A stretch of 64,000 nt of DNA from Cutaneotrichosporon cavernicola (lineage: Eukaryota > Basidiomycota > Tremellomycetes > Trichosporonales > Trichosporonaceae), in contig NC_083395.1 in assembly GCF_030864355.1 (NCBI RefSeq), positions 868,001 through 932,000 on the forward strand, read 5' to 3'. A program made the position numbers and the translations under genes. The notes under the pieces were generated by a model that ran no database searches, was not told the origin of the DNA, and saw nothing but the letters and a program-made list of their open reading frames with translations. Positions 1-9,197 of the stretch are shown piece after piece. How positions within the stretch are numbered: the stretch's first letter is position 1; every line of letters starts with the position of its first letter.

Positions 1-955
1 GGCACCGCTGAGCAAAGCTGAGCATGTGGCAGTGCAATGTGGCCTTGATTCACAGCTGGGCATGCAGATCTACAGATCAAGATGGACGTGCGTGTGCCGC
101 TGTTTCAATTTTGGTGCCATTCCTGATGGCAACCGCAGCAACGCCCCGTTGCTGCGAGCCAGCCCTGTAAGCGGCCGGCAGTGCGCAAGTGTGGAAACCA
201 GATGAGTTGCGCCTCCATATTGTCAGAGCATTAGCCGGCGGCTGCCGGCCACGGCCAAGTACGGCATCCAAGTGCGACCTGCGGCTGGCTGAAGTGCCAC
301 TGTCACTCGGGTATGATCGGACCCACCCCCCCTCAACCTTAACCCCTCCTGCTCAGATTCCAAACTCACCACGTGGTATATTCCCGAGGTTTTGGCGGAC
401 CCGGACCCGGAGGCGGATGTTGACAGAGCTCATGTCCTAAGCGGGTCTCGTCATGCTGGTCAGCAGGCCCCAGTCACCCAAAAAGCTAACTGGCAGGAAT
501 ACAACAAGCCTTGCCACCAGATCGTGGGCTATCTCGGCGTCTTCAAAGACCGCACTCAAGACTCAAGACTCACGCATAAAGACAACGACGGGCTTCTTTC
601 AACTCGCCTTTAATCTCTGACTTGAGACTTGCTAGAGGCGAGGATGTGGATGTGGATGTGAAAGTGGACGGGGACGTGCGGAAGTACGGCTCGGTGTCGG
701 TGATCGGACACCGGGCCGCTAAGTCCGGGCGGGGTTGTAGATCACTGGACATGCATACTAATATTGTTTTTTGATTTTGTCAAGCTGGATAAGGCGACTG
801 GGACGCCCGCTACGATCTATACCATCTATATCGCAGACTAGAGTAGAGAACGACGACAGCGTAAGATATTGCGCTGATAAGCAACACGACAACACAAAAA
901 CAAAACGTCGCAGACGCAGGGAAATAAACCCCTCTCCAGATCGCAAGCTCGCAAG
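1..955. other. Left-edge intergenic region, promoter side of the C2H2 factor
   Basis: No supported gene. Only short overlapping open frames without family resemblance or plausible splice joins are present. The last 100 bases before the ATG at 956 are A-rich and look like a 5' leader. A palindromic CACGTG box with a flanking TATAT tract lies at 369-386 and recurs elsewhere in the window. Confidence 0.5.
369..386. promoter_or_regulatory. CACGTG box with TATAT flank, copy 1
   Basis: The sequence CCACGTGGTATATTCCCG occurs here, and CCACGTGGTATATCCCG occurs at 6712-6728. CACGTG is the core recognised by bHLH factors such as Cbf1 and USF. The shared flank beyond the core suggests one element used twice. 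A binding role is inference; this copy lies about 570 bases upstream of the C2H2 factor start. Confidence 0.35.
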
Positions 956-3245
956 ATGGACTCGAATGCAGACTCGCTCGCCAACTCGCCCGATGCTGGG
1001 CCATCACGCACCCTCGTGTGCGAGTGTGGGCGGCGGTTTACGCGTATCGAGAACCTGCGCCGACACCAGCGTAACCGTGAGTAACAGACTCTGTGCCAAC
1101 CCTCTCCCCCAACCCTCTCCCCCAACCCTCTCCCCCAACCCTCTCCCCCAACCCAACCCCCTAACCCCAGATGAAGAGAGCAAGCTCTCGTGCCCAACAT
1201 GCGGGCGCACCTTCCGCCGTCCCGATGTATTGAAACGTCACATGCGTACCCATCGGGGAGGGAGCGAATCATCCCATCTCTCCCGATCCCGAAGTCGAGG
1301 AGCTAGCGCAGGTCCCTCATCACGCAGCCCGCCCTGTCCTGGCCCGCCCCAGTTATCACTTCTAATGGGCAGTCAACCCAACGACGTAGCCCTACCACCA
1401 GTAGGCGGACCACTGAGTGCGCCCCCAACCGTACCGCCAAACTTTGGGGTCCTGCAACCAGGCGTTGCCTTGGAGGCGGTCATGCATGCGTCAGCACACG
1501 AAAGGGGCCGACCATGGCCCTCAACTCTCCCATATATCCCTTATCGACCATTACTGGAGCCCACGAGCCCGCTCGACCTGTGGCTCCCAGAGTTCCGTTC
1601 ACTCGCCGAAGACGAAGATGAAGACGAGAGTGAGGAAGAGGACGCAGAGGACGAGGGATCGGAAATGGGTGTTTGGGATGGAGCTGTTGCCCGCGCTTCG
1701 ATTCAAGGATACGCTTATCCCCCCCTCGCACCACGGTTAGCGGGAGACGCAGTACAGACCGAGGGGGAGTGGCATATCACTTCTGACGGGGCAGCGTGGC
1801 TCACAGAAGAGGTGTATCTCCGCACCAAGGCTTGGTGTGTTTCTGAGCGCACTATTCGGTGGCCCGACCTGTCCACAGCCAACTACTTGATAAACAGTGA
1901 GTGGCGGCGGCAACAGAACGGGAGACAGAAATAGAGCTTGGGGGTTATTAAAGCGTATGGAACTGACGGCAGCCCACTTTGAACGCGTCGAGCCCCAATT
2001 ACCCATCATCCACCTCCCGTGAGTCCTCCCAGCTCCAGCTCCAGCTAACAAAAGCACGTTTGAAGCATCCCACGCCCCACCGGCTCTCATCACGGCGCTC
2101 CTCGCCTCGGGAGCTCACGCCACACCCCACATCCGCGCCCGCACATTCTCCTGCCAAGTGGCCGAAACATTGCGCGTCCTCGAACCCTCCGTGAGTTCGG
2201 TCCACCCATGTCACTCTGACTCCAGGATTTAGACAGCCTCCACGTCCTCCTACTAGCTTACCTCGCCGCCTCATCATGTGGTAACCCACGCGCACACCTA
2301 ATCCTCGCCTCATTGGGATCACACGTACGCACTCTCCGCCTCCTCGGTCCTCGCCAGACCGAAAGTGATTTTGCGACGTGGGTGCGGCACGAGCGGGCGA
2401 CGCGTCTGGGCTTGGCGGTCCTCCTCTTCGACACCACTCTTGGGCTATCAGACGTAGCGTCTGCCCCAATCCCAGATCAAGAGCGATGGCTCCTCACCTC
2501 GGATGCTTGGGTGGCGCGCGAACAGACCTCTGTGGGAGCTGCGTGAGTCTTTTTTCATAAATTAGCAGAGATCTGGCTGATAATAGATTGGCGACATTGC
2601 CACGATATCCCGCTACGGTGGGCGAGTTCGGCGCGAGTGTACTTTACACCACAATACATTACGGTATTCGGGCCTATCGGGCCGAAGAACGGGTATTTGG
2701 ACACACGCAGGAAGTACTTGGTCTTGCGCTTCCGGCCCGGGTACATGCGCTCGAGACATTATTAGAAGCAGCGGGACACGCGTACGGCCAAAGCGTGGGA
2801 TATCATCTCGGATACGTCCTCCTCCGCGCCCCAAGAGTTGAGGGTGCGTCATTCTCCGACTGAGCTGATGCTGATGCTAGACCTCGAGTCAAAATCCACC
2901 ACCGATCCTCTTCCCATCGTCCACGCCGCCCACCTCCTCATATCCGCCGGCTGGCCGTTACCTAAAGACAACATCGTATTCTCAGGAGCAGGGTATCACG
3001 CCCTTCTGATCCTACGTGCTTGGGCTTCACAACCTGGTCCACGCGACGAAGACGCCCTCGTCGCCGAACTCATGGCGCCCAGAGCAACTGCGGCGCCACA
3101 TGTTGGACCACATGGTATCCTTCCTGTCGAACAGGCGGTTACGCCAGCGCATGTGCTTAAATTGGGCTTACAGTGGATGGTAAACTCGGGGGCGTCGGGG
3201 TACGCCAACCGCCTGGCGCGGTTGCTTGATCGAGAGGAGGGATAG
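956..3245 (+). CDS. C2H2 zinc-finger transcription factor with fungal-specific middle domain
   Basis: Seven exons: 956-1076, 1171-1896, 1973-2018, 2055-2190, 2226-2542, 2587-2843, 2881-3245, giving 655 residues. Two C2H2 fingers lie near residues 22-64; the first intron splits a histidine codon of finger 1. Finger 1 is odd, with CxC (CECG) instead of CxxC, while finger 2 (CPTC...HMRTH) is canonical. An acidic tract follows near residue 245. The exons then read INTHFERVEPQLPIIHLP and continue through a region typical of the fungal-specific transcription factor domain (PF04082-like), where C2H2 regulators such as the Klf1/ADR1 type carry it. It should be a nuclear DNA-binding regulator with unknown targets. 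Introns of 94, 76, 36, 35, 44 and 37 nt are supported by frame agreement and GT...AG ends. Confidence 0.85.
1098..1149 (+). repeat. Four 13-bp tandem repeats inside intron 1
   Basis: The unit AACCCTCTCCCCC is repeated four times head to tail and fills more than half of the 94-nt first intron of the C2H2 factor. A CTAAC branch site follows it, just before the acceptor. Confidence 0.9.
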
Positions 3246-3414
3246 TAAAGCATTGCATGCTGTTTTAGCCATGTACAGATGTATCCCACGTGGCGCCTCC
3301 ACCTGACATTGGGGATGTGCGTCATAGTACAATGGATCCGGGCCTAGCCTTGCATCTCTCTCTCCATCTCGATCCCCATCTCTTCATCGTCATCTCTTCC
3401 ATCAGCCATCACCG

Positions 3415-4252
3415 ATGGCAGCCGTAGGCCGCGCCGCGCGCGCCACCCGCGTAATCGTTCCCGCAGCGCGCGCTCTGTCCACACCACCACCCCCTCCTCT
3501 GCCATCACACCCATTCCACAACTTCTCTCCCACCCCACCGACATTCTCCCACCCCAACCCGCCCAATGGCGAGAGGCCCGACGCGCCCGTCCACGATGCA
3601 GAGTGGGAGATCCGCGTTGGTCGCGGTATGTTACATCTTCGCGAGACGCTGCCCCGCCTCTTCGATCCCAGTTTGGGCAGCGACGACCTGTTCCCCCGTG
3701 AAGTGTTTAGTCCGCATGTCGTGCTCAAGCTCCCCTCGCCGTTTCCTATTCGGATCCCAGGCCTCACGGCTTATCGGATGGCGTTTGCGACTGGCCGGAG
3801 CGGGTTGCATGGTGAGTCCGAGTATTGTCCGTGCCCTCTTCCTTTCCTCATCACTGCTCCCGCCCGTTCTGACGCTCACGCCAGCCCTCCACACCGACCT
3901 CGCCACGACCCTTCAACGCATGACCTTCTCCCCGCCCCAGGCACCCCACTCCCTCGCTGACGGCTTCAAGGACACCCCTGCCGTTCGGCACCGGCAGATC
4001 CGCGTCATGCTCTCGCTGCACGGCATCCCGCGTCTCCCTCCGCACCACTGCGCAGAGTGGACAACCAGCAACCTCTACACATTCAACCCCTACTCTGGCC
4101 TCATTGCCAGTCATGAAGTGGAGGCAATCCGCCCGCTGCCCGGGGAGGGCGTGGGAGAGTGGGTCAAGCACCGCCTGCTGGGGTGGACGCGTCAGGCCGA
4201 GCCGGCCGGCCCCGTCGGGTTCAGCGTTAAGATCGAGGACGTGCGCCGATGA
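3415..4252 (+). CDS. Mitochondrial DUF2358-like protein
   Basis: Two exons, 3415-3811 and 3885-4252 (73-nt intron), giving 254 residues. The N-terminus is rich in Arg and Ala without acidic residues (MAAVGRAARATRVIVPAARA), as in a mitochondrial presequence, and is followed by a Pro-rich linker. The body contains HLRETLPRLFD, VLKLPSPFPIRIPGL, LHALHTDL and TFNPYSGLIASHEVEAIRP, the pattern I associate with the DUF2358/SnoaL-like fungal family. The segment is continuous only after splicing, which supports the intron. Biochemical function is unknown; the fold would be a small alpha+beta barrel. It is followed 176 bases later by the esterase gene on the same strand. Confidence 0.7.
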
Positions 4253-4428
4253 GAGCGACCTCGTGTCTCGTGTTGTAACCATGCACCATTCATTACTGTA
4301 CGCTTGTCGTGAGAGAGCATCCGTTAATTGGAAAGTCGGCACAGCCAGATCATGATGGCCCATGCGGGGCAACATGGCTCCACCTGCTACTCAACTGCCC
4401 ACACTTGACATTCAACAAGAAGAATACA

Positions 4429-5877
4429 ATGGACCAGCCAGTCGTCCAGACCTCGCACGGCACTGTGCTCGGCACCACTACTGACGGAATCACTAGGTTC
4501 CTCGGCATCCCGTATGCGGACGCCGAGCGGTTCGAGTCGCCAACCCCCACATCATGGGAGGGTGAGCTGGACGCGACCTTGTTCGGCCCACCCAGCCCAC
4601 AACGACCCTACCCCAACCGACTAGGGGACCTGCTTGCGCCAGTCCCCGGCCTCCCATCCGAGTGTCGTGACGACATCCTGCGCCTGAACATCTGGGCCCC
4701 GCTGCGGCTGCCATCCTCATCACCACCCCTCTCCTCCACCTCCCACCCATCCTCAGCACCACCCCTCTCCCCCACCTCCCACCCAGTCCTCCTCTGGCTA
4801 CACGGTGGCGCCCTCGAGCGCGGCTCTCCCGCGCAACCAGGAAATTCTGGAGTCGCCTTTGCCCGCAATGGCATCGTCTTCGTCTCGCCCACTTACCGCT
4901 TGGGAGTGGAGGGCTGGTCATCCTTTGCCCCGAATCTGGGACTCGAGGACGTGGCCGCCGCTCTGCAGTGGGTGTATAACAATATTGGCGCGTTTGGCGG
5001 CGACCCGAACCGCATCTCTGTAAAAGGTGAAAGCGCGGGCGGTGTTCTCACTGCCTGCCTCCTAGCAAAAGAAAACACGCTGCCGTTAATCTCACGCGCA
5101 ATCATCATGTCGGCGCCGTTGCAAGTCGAACCTTCCTGCACGGCCACGAGGGGCGTTGCGAAACAGCTCAACATCCCAGAGACTAAAGAGGCGTTCATGA
5201 CCAAGAGCGTGGCACAAGTCCTCGATGCACGCGCAAGACAAGTGTCGATACAGGGAGATAGCGTGCTCTCTGGCGCGCCGATCTTTCGCGTCGTCCTCGA
5301 CCCCCCTACCCTCCCCACCTCACCCCACCTCATCCTCCCTGCTCTCAAGATACCAATCATGATCGGCACCACCACGGAAGAGTACAAGCTCTTCCTCTCT
5401 CCCTCTGAACTAGAGGATATTGGCTGGCTCAAGCTCTACGGCGCGGGATGGTGGCTTGGTGGTCTGAGGGCTGTGCGTGCGCTCTGGACACATTTTGCGA
5501 GTTATGGCGAGGTGTTTGGACAACTGGTTAGTGATGTGGGGATGCGGAAGCCTGCCGACTCGCTCGCCAGCGCTAGGCAAGAGGGAGAAACGTGGGTGTA
5601 CGAGTTCGCCCATGCTGGCCCACTTGGCGCGGCACATGCCACTGAACTGCCCTTTGTCTTTGACGCTCTGGCGTCACCTGACGGGCTTGCTTTTGGGGGC
5701 GGGCCACAGGAGCTCGCGGAAGAGATGCACGCTGCGTGGGTGCGGTTCGTGAAAGGCGAAGCGCCATGGGAGGCGTATGGGACGGAGAGGATGGTCAGGG
5801 TGTTTGGCGGAGACGCAAATGAGTGGGCGCGTACCCACCGGGTGCGCCGAGCAGATGTGCTCGACGCTCTACCGTAA
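4429..5877 (+). CDS. Type-B carboxylesterase (alpha/beta hydrolase)
   Basis: A single exon of 482 residues, starting at the ATG of MDQPVVQTSHGTVLG; the frame is open further upstream, but the family normally begins here. Typical landmarks are GIPYA near residue 27, the oxyanion-hole LWLHGGALE, the nucleophile elbow GESAGG (Ser near 202), the acid in GTTTEEYKLF and the histidine in AHATELPFVF near residue 403. The catalytic triad therefore looks complete. A Ser/Pro/His-rich direct repeat (two copies of SSPPLS/SAPPLSPTSHP type, DNA 4728-4785) is inserted just before the oxyanion-hole strand. No signal peptide is visible, so an intracellular ester hydrolase is likely. Substrate cannot be told. 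Confidence 0.85.
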   Translation: MDQPVVQTSHGTVLGTTTDGITRFLGIPYADAERFESPTPTSWEGELDATLFGPPSPQRPYPNRLGDLLAPVPGLPSECRDDILRLNIWAPLRLPSSSPPLSSTSHPSSAPPLSPTSHPVLLWLHGGALERGSPAQPGNSGVAFARNGIVFVSPTYRLGVEGWSSFAPNLGLEDVAAALQWVYNNIGAFGGDPNRISVKGESAGGVLTACLLAKENTLPLISRAIIMSAPLQVEPSCTATRGVAKQLNIPETKEAFMTKSVAQVLDARARQVSIQGDSVLSGAPIFRVVLDPPTLPTSPHLILPALKIPIMIGTTTEEYKLFLSPSELEDIGWLKLYGAGWWLGGLRAVRALWTHFASYGEVFGQLVSDVGMRKPADSLASARQEGETWVYEFAHAGPLGAAHATELPFVFDALASPDGLAFGGGPQELAEEMHAAWVRFVKGEAPWEAYGTERMVRVFGGDANEWARTHRVRRADVLDALP

Positions 5878-5966
5878 TACGACAGATGGGAAGGATAGCC
5901 TGACCACAGCCTCTGCGTACCAAGCCTCTGCGTACCAGTAGCCGAACCTATGCTATCCATATCATA

Positions 5967-6614
5967 CTAGTGGTGGTCGTCGCCGTGGCCGTGGCCGTCC
6001 CATGGGTGGCGGAGGCCAATGAGCGCAGGGCCGTCCTGGCTGCGGGTTAGTTTTGTCTCGTGGGAAACATGAGGAGTGATGCGATGGTGAAACAGCGCAG
6101 AGTGATTGAGTGGTCCCAACACGCGCCAAGATGCGACATGGAGCAGGAGCTTGGAGCAGGGCGACGGCAGGGCGGCCGTCGCACCTCGCGTTCCCAAGTA
6201 CAAGGCAAGTGTGCACACCGCTCCAGGCCAGAGCCCACATCTGAGCCCACGCCGGAGCACACACTTCCTAATCCTGTGCTGAAGGGAGGCAGCGTGGCTG
6301 CGTCATGCCGGGCAGCCGGATTCCGCCTGCTCGTCTCGGCGCGGCCACGCAGCCTCCTCCAGCTGTCCGCGCGTTGGCCCATCTGCGCTTCCCTCCTCTC
6401 CTCCCTCGTTCCATCCTCCCCTCCTGCCCGCATACTCGCTGCGCCGTAACGGACTCACCGGGCGCGGTAGAACACGAAGAACCACATGCCGAAGCCGAGG
6501 GTCTTGGCGAGACCGCGGTAGAAGAGCGAGGGCGCGTGGGGGTGGAATCCTGCTGTAAGCGTATCCTCTCTTCCCCGCCTCCCAATCCCCATCATACGCA
6601 CCTGGTCCGGCCAT
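5967..6614 (-). CDS. NADH:ubiquinone oxidoreductase small subunit, NDUFB2-like
   Basis: Reconstructed from three exons on the minus strand: 6614-6602 (ATG plus three codons and one base), 6552-6459 and 6039-5967, giving 59 residues. The spliced product contains GFGMWFFVFYRARQDGPAL then IGLRHPWDG and a His/Asp-rich end. This closely matches the pattern of plant and fungal complex I NDUFB2 (AGGG) subunits, with one membrane helix followed by the RHPWDG motif. It should be an accessory subunit in the inner mitochondrial membrane. The second intron (419 nt) is unusually long here, and the first coding exon is only 13 nt. The gene ends 89 bases from the convergent esterase and shares a divergent promoter with eIF2 gamma. 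Confidence 0.8.
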
Positions 6615-7032
6615 CGTTGTTGTCGCTATCCGGTGCTCAGTGCTCGGAGGTCGGAGGTCGGAGGAGATGGCCAGTGGGCGGGGGTGGGAGAGTCAGCTGG
6701 AGTGAAGCTTGCCACGTGGTATATCCCGCTATCTCCGTGTGTGGCGCTCGACTCATTTCTGGCAAAGACAATGCTCACGATTAGTCCAGTTGCTCAGTCG
6801 CCTGCCAACATCTGCGACATTTGTCCTTTGAAAGACTAAAGCTACAAGAAGACTCGATCTCAACGTCGACCTCGACATTACAATCTCTTTAAACAGCGCC
6901 GAGCGCCAAAACGAAGCGTCCCTCGCTACCCCACACACCACCCATTACCCATCACATTTCCTCAACACTTCGCCCTCCCCTCCCAAACCCCATCCCCCAA
7001 CCCCCAACCCCAACCACACCTACACAGCCACC
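6615..7032. promoter_or_regulatory. Shared divergent promoter of NDUFB2-like and eIF2 gamma genes
   Basis: A 418-base region between two divergent starts. It holds a CACGTG box at 6712-6728 nearly identical to the one at 369-386. The eIF2 gamma leader (about 6955-7032) is strongly C-rich and ends in a good start context, CCACCATGG. No TATA box is obvious next to either start. Confidence 0.5.
6712..6728. promoter_or_regulatory. CACGTG box with TATAT flank, copy 2
   Basis: CCACGTGGTATATCCCG, differing from the copy at 369-386 by one T. It is placed about 100 bases upstream of the complex I subunit start and 305 bases upstream of the eIF2 gamma start. Confidence 0.4.
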
Positions 7033-8805
7033 ATGGCCGCCGTCAACGACACGACGGCCGCGTTTGCGGCCGGCGACTCGGATCTCAATGCCCAGGAGGT
7101 CAACGTCGACCTTACCCAGCTCACTGCGCTCTCGCCCGAGGTCATCTCGAAGCAGGCCACTGTGCGTTTGTGATGGGTGGCAACTACCTCGGCCGCCAGC
7201 TCACAGCTGCCTGCTCTGGAGCAGGCAAGTATCTCGAACTCGCTGACGCCAGATCAACATCGGCACAATCGGACACGTCGCGCACGGAAAGTCGTCAACC
7301 GTGCGCGCCATCTCGGGCGTGCAGACTGTCCGGTTCAAGAACGAGCTCGAGCGTAACATTACCATCAAGCTTGGCTACGCGAATGCCAAGGTGCGTGACA
7401 TTGTGGCGCGGGGTCTGAGGGGACGCTGGTTTAAGCTGGTTCAAGGTGGTGGCCGCAATGTGGACTGGGCATGCCGGTCTCTCGATGAGTCATCCGAGGT
7501 ACTATCTAACTCGATTGGTGATTGCCGCTCAGGCGCCACCATGTGTCTCGTGATTTGCCACTTCCAAGGCCACCGCTCTACCACGTCTCTGTAGAGACCT
7601 CGGCTCTTCTGCTCCGCCGCTACGCACCGTCGCGACTGCGCTAACCTCAGATCTACAAGTGCAGGAACCCCGCCTGCCCGCCCCCCACCTGCTACCGTTC
7701 CTACCCGTCGTCCAAGGAGCTCAACCCCAAGTGCGAGCGCCCAGGCTGCGACGGCCGCATGGAACTCATCAGGCATGTCTCGTTCGTCGATTGTCCGGGA
7801 CACGATATCCTCATGGCAACCATGCTTACCGGTGCCGCCGTCATGAACGGCGCCCTGCTCCTGATTGCTGGTAACGAGTCGTGCCCGCAGCCCCAAACAG
7901 GCGAGCACCTTGCCGCGCTTGAGATAATTGGCATCGACCCCCACAACATTGTCATCCTCCAAAACAAGATGGACTTGGTGCGCGAGAGCGAGGCGCTCGA
8001 GCACTCGGAGCAGATTCGCCGCTTCGTCGAGGGCACGACTGCCAGGCTCGCACCCATCATCCCTGTGTCCGCCCAGCTCCGCTTCAACATTGACGCTGTC
8101 GTGCAGGCGATTGCGCAGATTGCGCCGCCCAAGTACGACTTCACCGCCGACCCACGCATGGTCGTCATTCGTTCCTTTGACGTCAACAAGCCGGGTGCGA
8201 CGGTCGACGAGCTCAAGGGTGGTGTGGCTGGTGGCTCCATTCTCCAGGGTGTGTTCAAGGTGGGGATGGAGGTCGAGATCCGTCCCGGTATCATCACCCG
8301 TGACGCGAGCGGCACGTGCACGTGCAGGCCCCTCAAGTCGAAGATTGTGTCGTTGTATGCCGAGCAGAACCAGCTCCAGTTCGCCGTCCCAGGTGGTCTC
8401 ATTGGTGCCGGTACGCTCGTGGACCCTGCGCTCTGCCGTGCCGACCGCCTGCTCGGCATGGTCATGAGTGCAGTCGGCAAGGGACCGTCCATCTACACTG
8501 AGATCAAGGCCGAGGTCTTCCTCCTCCGCCGCCTGTTAGGTGTGCGTACCGAGGACACGAAGAAGGCGCGTGTATCCAAGGTCGTTGTCGGCGAGACGCT
8601 CTTCATCAACATTGGTGCTTCGCAGACTGGTGGCCGCATCCAGAACATCAAGGGTGCAATGGTCACGATTGCGCTCACCACCCCTGCGTGTGCCGAGAAG
8701 GGCGAGAAGATTGCCCTTTCGCGCCGTATCGACAAGCACTGGCGTCTCATTGGCTGGGGTGAGGTCAAGAGCGGCGGTGTGCTCGCCGAGGTGCGCGAGG
8801 ACTAG
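7033..8805 (+). CDS. GCD11: Translation initiation factor eIF2 subunit gamma
   Basis: Three exons, 7033-7161, 7253-7390 and 7651-8805 (introns 91 and 260 nt), giving 473 residues. It forms the GTP-binding core of eIF2, which carries initiator Met-tRNA to the 40S subunit in the cytoplasm. All G motifs are visible: GHVAHGKSS at about residue 50, DCPGHD, NKMD and SAQ. The Cys-pair knuckle insertion (CRNPAC, CERPGC) and a full C-terminal part ending in [17 protein letters not shown] are also present. Exon 2 starts exactly before the P-loop strand ([12 protein letters not shown]). The start context CCACCATGG is strong. The protein length matches the family. The 260-nt second intron is long for this region but shows no clear embedded RNA. 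Confidence 0.97.
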
Positions 8806-9197
8806 TCGAGGTCTCCTGCGGACCGAGTGGTAGCTTGACATAGAGAGGCATGTAGGTGTGTCAGCGAGGCTGGCACGCCACGTAGTAAGGTGACCGTAGC
8901 ATGCACTGGCATTCAGACTGCAGAGAGGGCGAGTGGCGTGAGCGAGTGGCGTGGGCGCAGCGGCGTGGGCGCACCAGCAGTGGACTGAATGAATGCTGTG
9001 GGCTGAATTTCCTCAATGCTGTATCTTATCGCAAGAGGGTTTGTCGCGGACATGATTGCTGGTCCGCCCAACTCTCCCACGGTGTCCAAATCTGACTTGC
9101 ATACGCCTCTAAACCGCCTTAACCACCGTAACCACCGTAAAGCTGACCCCACACATCAGCATCGTACAAGGCATGCATATGCTACACCATAACACAA
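8806..9197. other. Convergent 3' intergenic region
   Basis: 392 bases between the 3' ends of the eIF2 gamma gene (plus) and the Fhl1-like gene (minus). It contains short direct copies of GAGTGGCGTG and AACCACCGT, but no coding or RNA feature that I can support. It presumably holds both 3' UTRs. Confidence 0.5.

Noticed and set aside
7391..7650. Possible C/D snoRNA in eIF2 gamma intron 2
   Set aside because: A CGATGAG and a nearby GGTGATT resemble C boxes, but no properly placed CTGA D box with terminal stem was found.
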